This document shows positions 6,547 through 8,846 of a stretch of DNA of 8,846 nucleotides, piece by piece. Numbering within the stretch: position 1 is the stretch's first letter; each line of letters begins with the position of its first letter. The DNA comes from CAYRMN01 sp964425575. GTDB taxonomy: Bacteria; Patescibacteriota; Patescibacteriia; 2-12-FULL-60-25. The notes beneath the pieces are model-generated. The model was not told the origin of the DNA. It made no database searches and was given only the letters and a program-made list of their open reading frames with translations. Position numbers and translations under genes: made by a program. The stretch spans positions 1 to 8,846 of the forward strand of contig CAYRMN010000042.1 of the NCBI GenBank assembly GCA_964425575.1, written 5' to 3'.

Positions 6547-7409
6547 CACCTTCTGAAATCAAGCATGCTCTCTCTCAGCTCGGCGGGGTCGCGAATAAGC
6601 GGCTCGGTCAGCATTTTTTGATTGATAAAGGCGCTTTGGAGACAATCGTTGAACATGCCCATATCCATCCTAGCACCGTGGTACTTGAAATTGGTCCAGG
6701 GCTTGGAGTTCTCACACGAGCCTTGCTGGAGGCTGGAGCAGAGGTGATTGCGATTGAGCGCGATCGACGGCTTGTGGAATATTTGAATTTGGACGGCGGA
6801 TTCGGAGGGCGCACAGGCCGTGCGCCCCTACGGGTTATCCAAGGCGATGCGACGGAACTGGAATGGGAGACACTGATTGGATATAGAGAATGGTCGTTCG
6901 TGTCGAACCTGCCGTATTCAATTACCTCGTTTGCTCTGCGTAAAGCGTTATGGTCGTTGCATCCTCCGGAAAACATCGTGGTCCTTGTTCAGCGAGAAGT
7001 GGCTGAGCGAGCGATTGCTCGTGATGGAAAAAAATCATTATTGTCACTCATGATTGCGTTGTCTTCCTCAGAGTCTCGTGTTATCAAACGTGTTCCGGCC
7101 GGTGCATTTTTTCCTCCACCGAAAGTTGAATCTGCCATTTTGCAAATCGTACCAATGCCTTGGCCGGAGCGACAACAGATGTGGGGGATTGATCCAGAAA
7201 AAATCATGGAAGTCGCCAAAGCTGGTTTTGCACATCCAAGAAAATTATTAGCTTCAAATTTAAAGGTATATGTAGGGGCGCATGCCATGCGCCCTCTGTC
7301 TTCTCCGTCCGTCCTCATGCAAGAAATTGGTATTCCAGAAAAAGCTCGTGCTGAAGAATTGTCACCTCAAGATTGGGCTCGTCTCACGCAAACAATTCAT
7401 AAAACGTGA
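6543..7409 (+). CDS. rsmA: 16S rRNA dimethyladenosine transferase RsmA (KsgA)
   Basis: A 288-residue S-adenosylmethionine-dependent methyltransferase that dimethylates two adjacent adenines in the 3'-terminal hairpin of 16S rRNA (A1518/A1519 in E. coli numbering). Motifs: RLGQHFLID (20-28), SAM-binding VLEIGPGLGVLT (47-58), acidic Glu72 after the second strand, GDATEL (101-106), catalytic NLPY (122-125), FFPPPKVES (189-197), and the C-terminal HPRKLLASNL. The ATG overlaps the tsaC stop, and GGGAGGAG stands just upstream. Two palindromic repeats are inserted in frame: residues 89-96 (GRTGRAPL), in the loop after Glu72, and residues 244-251 (VGAHAMRP), between C-terminal helices. All key motifs are intact, so the enzyme is probably active. 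The 16S gene starts about 1.4 kb downstream. Confidence 0.96.
   Translation: MTPSEIKHALSQLGGVANKRLGQHFLIDKGALETIVEHAHIHPSTVVLEIGPGLGVLTRALLEAGAEVIAIERDRRLVEYLNLDGGFGGRTGRAPLRVIQGDATELEWETLIGYREWSFVSNLPYSITSFALRKALWSLHPPENIVVLVQREVAERAIARDGKKSLLSLMIALSSSESRVIKRVPAGAFFPPPKVESAILQIVPMPWPERQQMWGIDPEKIMEVAKAGFAHPRKLLASNLKVYVGAHAMRPLSSPSVLMQEIGIPEKARAEELSPQDWARLTQTIHKT
6807..6831 (-). repeat. Coding palindromic repeat, copy 4
   Basis: Arms GGGCGCAC (6807-6814) and GTGCGCCC (6820-6827) around AGGCC, then CTAC (6828-6831). The innermost arm base differs from the other copies but is compensated in both arms. It is in frame in rsmA (GRTGRAPL, residues 89-96). The peptide just before it (DGGFG) is glycine-rich and also looks loop-like. 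Confidence 0.85.
7272..7294 (+). repeat. Coding palindromic repeat, copy 5
   Basis: Identical over 23 bases to 1396-1418: GTAG, arms GGGCGCAT and ATGCGCCC, loop GCC. It is in the same codon phase and encodes VGAHAMRP (residues 244-251 of RsmA). The following LSSPS suggests a flexible loop before the conserved VLMQEIGIPEKARAEEL. Confidence 0.92.
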
Positions 7410-7436
7410 AACGCCGGGAGCAAGAGCTCACCGGCG
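7401..7436 (-). terminator. Hairpin, possible terminator for the 78-residue minus-strand gene
   Basis: CGCCGG-GAGC (7412-7421) pairs with GCTC-A-CCGGCG (7426-7436), loop AAGA, one bulged A. Read on the minus strand the stem is followed by TTTCACGTTTT, a broken U-tract; on the plus strand it is followed by a G-rich stretch, which does not fit a terminator for rsmA. It begins three bases after the rsmA stop codon. Confidence 0.5.
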
Positions 7437-7460
7437 CATGGGGTGGGAGAAGGCGCAATT

Positions 7461-7697
7461 TCAGAACGAGTAGCGTCTATTCTTCTCGTTTCGAAAGAGG
7501 TCGAGACAGATGTCGACGGTTAAAGCGGCCCCCGTGATAGTTGTCGCAAGTGCTTCGAGAACGGGGCTGTATACCGGATGTTCTTTTGCGACGACGCAGA
7601 TTCGTCGGCTGGCGGCAGACGCGCCCTCAAGAGCGCGATCCAGGCCATCTGCAATTAAATGCGCAAGCAGAGTTTTTATGAACACCTCCCGCTGCAT
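7461..7697 (-). CDS. Unrecognised small protein (78 residues from ATG, or 72 from an AUA)
   Basis: I do not recognise this protein. Its sequence looks natural, with alternating helical hydrophobic stretches (KTLLAHLIADGLDRALEG, PVLEALATTITGAALTVDICLDLF) and a basic C-terminus (RNEKNRRYSF). The first ATG is at 7697, but it lies inside an inverted repeat and has no good ribosome binding site. A strong GGGAGG (7690-7685) is instead five bases before an in-frame ATA at 7679-7677, giving a protein beginning (M)KTLLAHLIAD. Either an AUA start is used or the ATG was lost. It has its own -10 TATAAT upstream. A plus-strand frame at 7510-7722 overlaps it but looks less protein-like. Moderate confidence that the minus frame is real; function unknown. 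Confidence 0.5.
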   Translation of the reverse strand: MQREVFIKTLLAHLIADGLDRALEGASAASRRICVVAKEHPVYSPVLEALATTITGAALTVDICLDLFRNEKNRRYSF

Positions 7698-7719
7698 GAC
7701 GTTCGTCTTTCGTCATGCA
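7693..7719. promoter_or_regulatory. 9-N9-9 perfect inverted repeat in the leader of the small gene
   Basis: TGCATGACG (7693-7701), nine bases, CGTCATGCA (7711-7719). It has the geometry of CIRCE but an unrelated sequence. It could be an operator or, in the minus-strand transcript, a nine-base-pair hairpin placed just before the GGGAGG ribosome binding site. It also buries the ATG at 7697. No U-tract follows on either side, so it is not a terminator. Confidence 0.55.
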
Positions 7720-7761
7720 TAAAAACATACTCGGAATAGCGTATTTGTGCAATATGTAGGG

Positions 7762-7788
7762 ATTATATCGAAAGAATATGTATGTAAA
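7762..7788 (-). promoter_or_regulatory. Promoter of the small minus-strand gene
   Basis: Perfect TATAAT on the minus strand (7767-7762). TTTACA (7788-7783) matches the -35 in 5/6 positions but with a short 15-base spacer. Transcription would start near 7755, giving a leader of about 58-75 bases that contains the 9-N9-9 inverted repeat. The -35 overlaps the U-tract of the preceding terminator. Confidence 0.55.
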
Positions 7789-7838
7789 AACGAAGAACCG
7801 GTTAGCAGGAGAACGCGAGTGCGTGTCTGCTAACCGGT
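7786..7838 (-). terminator. Intrinsic terminator of the GC-rich minus-strand gene
   Basis: A perfect 12-base inverted repeat, ACCGGTTAGCAG (7797-7808) and CTGCTAACCGGT (7827-7838), with an inner stem ACGC/GCGT and loop GAGT. On the minus strand it is followed by TCTTCGTTTTT (7796-7786). It lies 65 bases after the stop of the 134-residue gene and before the next promoter, which fits a terminator for that gene. Confidence 0.7.
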
Positions 7839-7902
7839 CTCGGAGATCGACGCCGCCTCACCGAGGATGGTGGACGGAGGTTCTCTGTGGAAGGAGCGAA
7901 GG

Positions 7903-8307
7903 CTAGGCGGCGAGCTCCCCCTCGAAGAGGTCGGGATCGCTGAGCTCGGTGACGGTCTCGATGAGGTTGAGCCGCTCGAGGATGTCGAGCTCGCCGGAGA
8001 TCACGTGCATCTCGATCACCGCACAGGGGCGGTAGTCGCCGGCCCTCTTCGCCGCCAGCTCATTCTGGTGCCGATCCTGGATCTTGGCGATGAAGGCGAC
8101 CGCCTTCTGCTTGGCGACGCGCCACGACGTGCGGGTGCCGCCGTGCTTGAGCTTGTCGGTGTGGAAGAAGCGGGCGGCCTGCTCGATCAGGCGGCGCTGT
8201 CCGTGGCGGTTCTGCCGCTTGACCGCGTTGGCCCAGTGGCTGATCTCCGACTTGTTGTTGAAGCTCGACGGCATCGCAACGGTGATCGTGGGGAGCTTGT
8301 TGTTCAT
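7903..8307 (-). CDS. Unrecognised 134-residue protein with extreme G+C third positions
   Basis: I do not recognise this protein. It starts at the ATG at 8307 behind a strong AGGAGG with ideal spacing. Residues 1-20 are polar/hydrophobic (MNNKLPTITVAMPSSFNNKS); residues 20-95 are basic and helical, rich in Arg, Lys, His and Gln (HWANAVKRQNRHGQRRLIEQ, WRVAKQKAVAFIAKIQDRH), and could bind nucleic acid; the C-terminal third is acidic (GELDILERLNLIETVTELSD). No cysteine cluster, signal peptide or membrane span is seen. By my count only six of 134 codons end in A or T, unlike every neighbour. It has its own promoter, a structured leader and a terminator, a self-contained unit. The composition suggests acquisition by transfer; a plus-strand frame over the same bases is its shadow. 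Confidence 0.75.
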   Translation of the reverse strand: MNNKLPTITVAMPSSFNNKSEISHWANAVKRQNRHGQRRLIEQAARFFHTDKLKHGGTRTSWRVAKQKAVAFIAKIQDRHQNELAAKRAGDYRPCAVIEMHVISGELDILERLNLIETVTELSDPDLFEGELAA

Positions 8308-8310
8308 GGA

Positions 8311-8320
8311 AACCTCCTGG
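8311..8320 (-). promoter_or_regulatory. Strong Shine-Dalgarno site of the GC-rich gene
   Basis: AGGAGG on the minus strand, about six bases before the ATG at 8307. It fixes the start codon and supports the minus-strand reading over the longer overlapping plus-strand frame. Confidence 0.85.
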
Positions 8321-8352
8321 GTTGGTGGAAACGAACGTCTTTAGGCTCTGGA

Positions 8353-8398
8353 CTCAACTCAGTGGTTGAGATCAGCTTGAGGAGCCATTCACTCAAGC
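8353..8398 (-). promoter_or_regulatory. Tandem hairpins in the leader of the GC-rich gene
   Basis: In the minus-strand leader, GCTTGAG/CTCAAGC (8398-8392 with 8381-8375, 10-base loop) is followed by CTCAAC/GTTGAG (8370-8365 with 8358-8353, 6-base loop). The arms are near-identical (TTGAG and CTCAA), so alternative pairings between the two hairpins are possible, as in an attenuator. No known riboswitch is recognised. Confidence 0.45.
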
Positions 8399-8406
8399 GA
8401 AGAAAC

Positions 8407-8435
8407 AGCATACGCTATTTCTTGATTTTTGTCAA
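8407..8435 (-). promoter_or_regulatory. Near-consensus sigma-70 promoter of the GC-rich gene
   Basis: On the minus strand: TTGACA (8435-8430), a 17-base spacer, then TATGCT (8412-8407). The start point near 8400 gives a leader of about 93 bases. It diverges from the 16S rRNA promoters further right. Confidence 0.85.
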
Positions 8436-8526
8436 GTAGTCTTGGCTATTTGCGCAGACCAGCGATACCTGTAAAAAGCAAACGAATAGAGAGAAGAAGG
8501 AGCGGAGAAGAATGCGAAAGATGACG

Positions 8527-8578
8527 ATTAAAAATATTGATATATAAGCCATTCTTTTGAGGTGCAGTATTTTATAAT
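8527..8578 (+). promoter_or_regulatory. Possible rRNA promoter P1 with AT-rich UP-like region
   Basis: A perfect TATAAT (8573-8578) with no good -35 at the normal distance, but with a strongly AT-rich stretch (8527-8547, ATTAAAAATATTGATATATA) at the place where UP elements sit on strong rRNA promoters. Assigned by motif and position upstream of 16S rRNA. Confidence 0.45.
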
Positions 8579-8586
8579 CCCTTCTC

Positions 8587-8615
8587 TTGACATGCCTCGG
8601 GAAAAAGATTATCCT
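8587..8615 (+). promoter_or_regulatory. Probable rRNA promoter P2
   Basis: TTGACA (8587-8592), a 17-base spacer, TATCCT (8610-8615), then a G/C-containing discriminator (TTGCGC). Transcription from about 8622 would leave a 165-base leader before mature 16S rRNA. Between 8436 and 8527 I see only a purine-rich stretch with no gene. Confidence 0.6.
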
Positions 8616-8731
8616 TTGCGCACGTTCTGAAGGCTTTGGAAGAAGTGGTGTGAAAAAAGCTCGGACGAAATGAACTTCGACAACAGAAGAGTGACCAAGT
8701 ACAGAATCGCGTCAATTTCAACTAGGTTGAT

Positions 8732-8758
8732 TTCACAATCTCTACCAGGAGTTGTGAA
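8732..8758 (+). other. Leader hairpin of the 16S rRNA transcript
   Basis: TTCACAA (8732-8738) pairs with TTGTGAA (8752-8758), extended by CTC/GAG with one bulged T and loop TACCAG. A smaller TCAAC-TAG-GTTGA hairpin lies just upstream (8718-8730). Together they suggest a folded pre-rRNA leader. Confidence 0.55.
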
Positions 8759-8763
8759 GTTCT

Positions 8764-8789
8764 GAAATGAGATCTTCGGATCTCATTTC
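8764..8789 (+). other. UUCG-capped hairpin abutting the 16S 5' end
   Basis: GAAATGAGATC (8764-8774), TTCG, GATCTCATTTC (8779-8789): an 11-base-pair perfect stem closed by the very stable C(UUCG)G tetraloop. Its 3' arm runs into the expected first bases of mature 16S rRNA, so it may guide folding or processing of the pre-rRNA. Confidence 0.75.
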
Positions 8790-8846
8790 TCTGAGAGTTT
8801 GATCCTGGCTCAGGATGAATGCTGGCGGCGTGTCTAAGGCATGCAA
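8787..8846 (+). rRNA. rrs: 16S ribosomal RNA, 5' end (truncated by the window edge)
   Basis: AGAGTTTGATCCTGGCTCAG at 8794-8813 is the universal 5' signature (27F primer site, E. coli positions 8-27), followed by GATGAATGCTGGCGGCGTGT and CTAAGGCATGCAA, typical of bacterial 16S helices 2-4. Counting back from E. coli position 8 puts the mature 5' end near 8787; the true processing site is not visible. Only the first 60 bases are in the window. The sequence is CPR-like in my reading but too short to place. Confidence 0.97.

Noticed and set aside
7510..7722. 70-codon plus-strand frame opposite the small minus gene
   Set aside because: It has an AGAGG upstream, but the product is Ser/Ala/Arg-rich without helical pattern, and the minus frame reads more like a protein and has a TATAAT. 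Not fully excluded.
7867..8439. 190-codon plus-strand frame over the GC-rich gene
   Set aside because: No ribosome binding site, Val/Leu/Asp-rich low-information sequence typical of the antisense of a high-GC3 gene, while the minus frame has a promoter and a strong SD.
8508..8556. AAGAATG/CATTCTT inverted repeat upstream of the rRNA promoter
   Set aside because: Seven bases separated by 35 bases in AT-rich DNA; likely chance.
7410..8786. tRNA genes near the rRNA operon
   Set aside because: No T-arm signature (GGTTCGAATCC-like) or cloverleaf found by eye on either strand.

Overview
The window looks like a chromosomal piece of a small-genome bacterium, most plausibly a member of the Candidate Phyla Radiation (Patescibacteria). 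This rests on the style of the nucleotidyltransferase and O-antigen ligase proteins, the atypical RF2 catalytic loop (SGKGGQSVNTT), the short tightly packed operons, and the first 60 bases of 16S rRNA. No database search was possible, so the taxon is an inference. The genetic code appears standard: several genes end in TGA and a full-length release factor 2 is present, which argues against the UGA-glycine code of some CPR lineages. A run of ten Ns (792-801) marks a scaffold gap, so this is probably metagenome-derived.

Layout. 1-1980 (+): the 3' part of a nucleotidyltransferase-like gene, overlapping by ATGA an O-antigen ligase/polymerase-like membrane protein that is broken by the N gap. 2020-4042 (+): a groES-groEL heat-shock operon behind a CIRCE operator, closed by a bidirectional terminator. 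4095-4718 (-): an unrecognised coiled-coil protein with a near-consensus promoter. 4814-7409 (+): prfB, tsaC and rsmA, a compact translation-related operon (2-base gap, then ATGA overlap). 7412-8435 (-): two unrecognised small genes, each with its own promoter and terminator-like hairpin; the 134-residue one is strikingly GC-rich in third codon positions. 8527-8846 (+): promoters, a structured leader and the first ~60 bases of a 16S rRNA gene.

How the genes fit together. GroES/GroEL form the chaperonin. RF2 ends translation at UGA/UAA, TsaC starts t6A synthesis on ANN-decoding tRNAs, and RsmA dimethylates two adenines near the 3' end of 16S rRNA, whose gene starts 1.4 kb downstream. The first two genes point to surface-polysaccharide handling.

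The most unusual feature is a family of short GC-rich palindromic repeats (GTAGGGGCG...CGCCC type) at five places, all inside protein-coding genes and in reading frame: three in the O-antigen ligase gene and two in rsmA. Two copies (1396-1418 and 7272-7294) are identical over 23 bases and encode the same peptide, VGAHAMRP, in unrelated proteins. Two of the copies face each other in a 98-base compound element with a tandem direct repeat between them. This looks like a mobile or formerly mobile palindromic element tolerated as surface-loop insertions.
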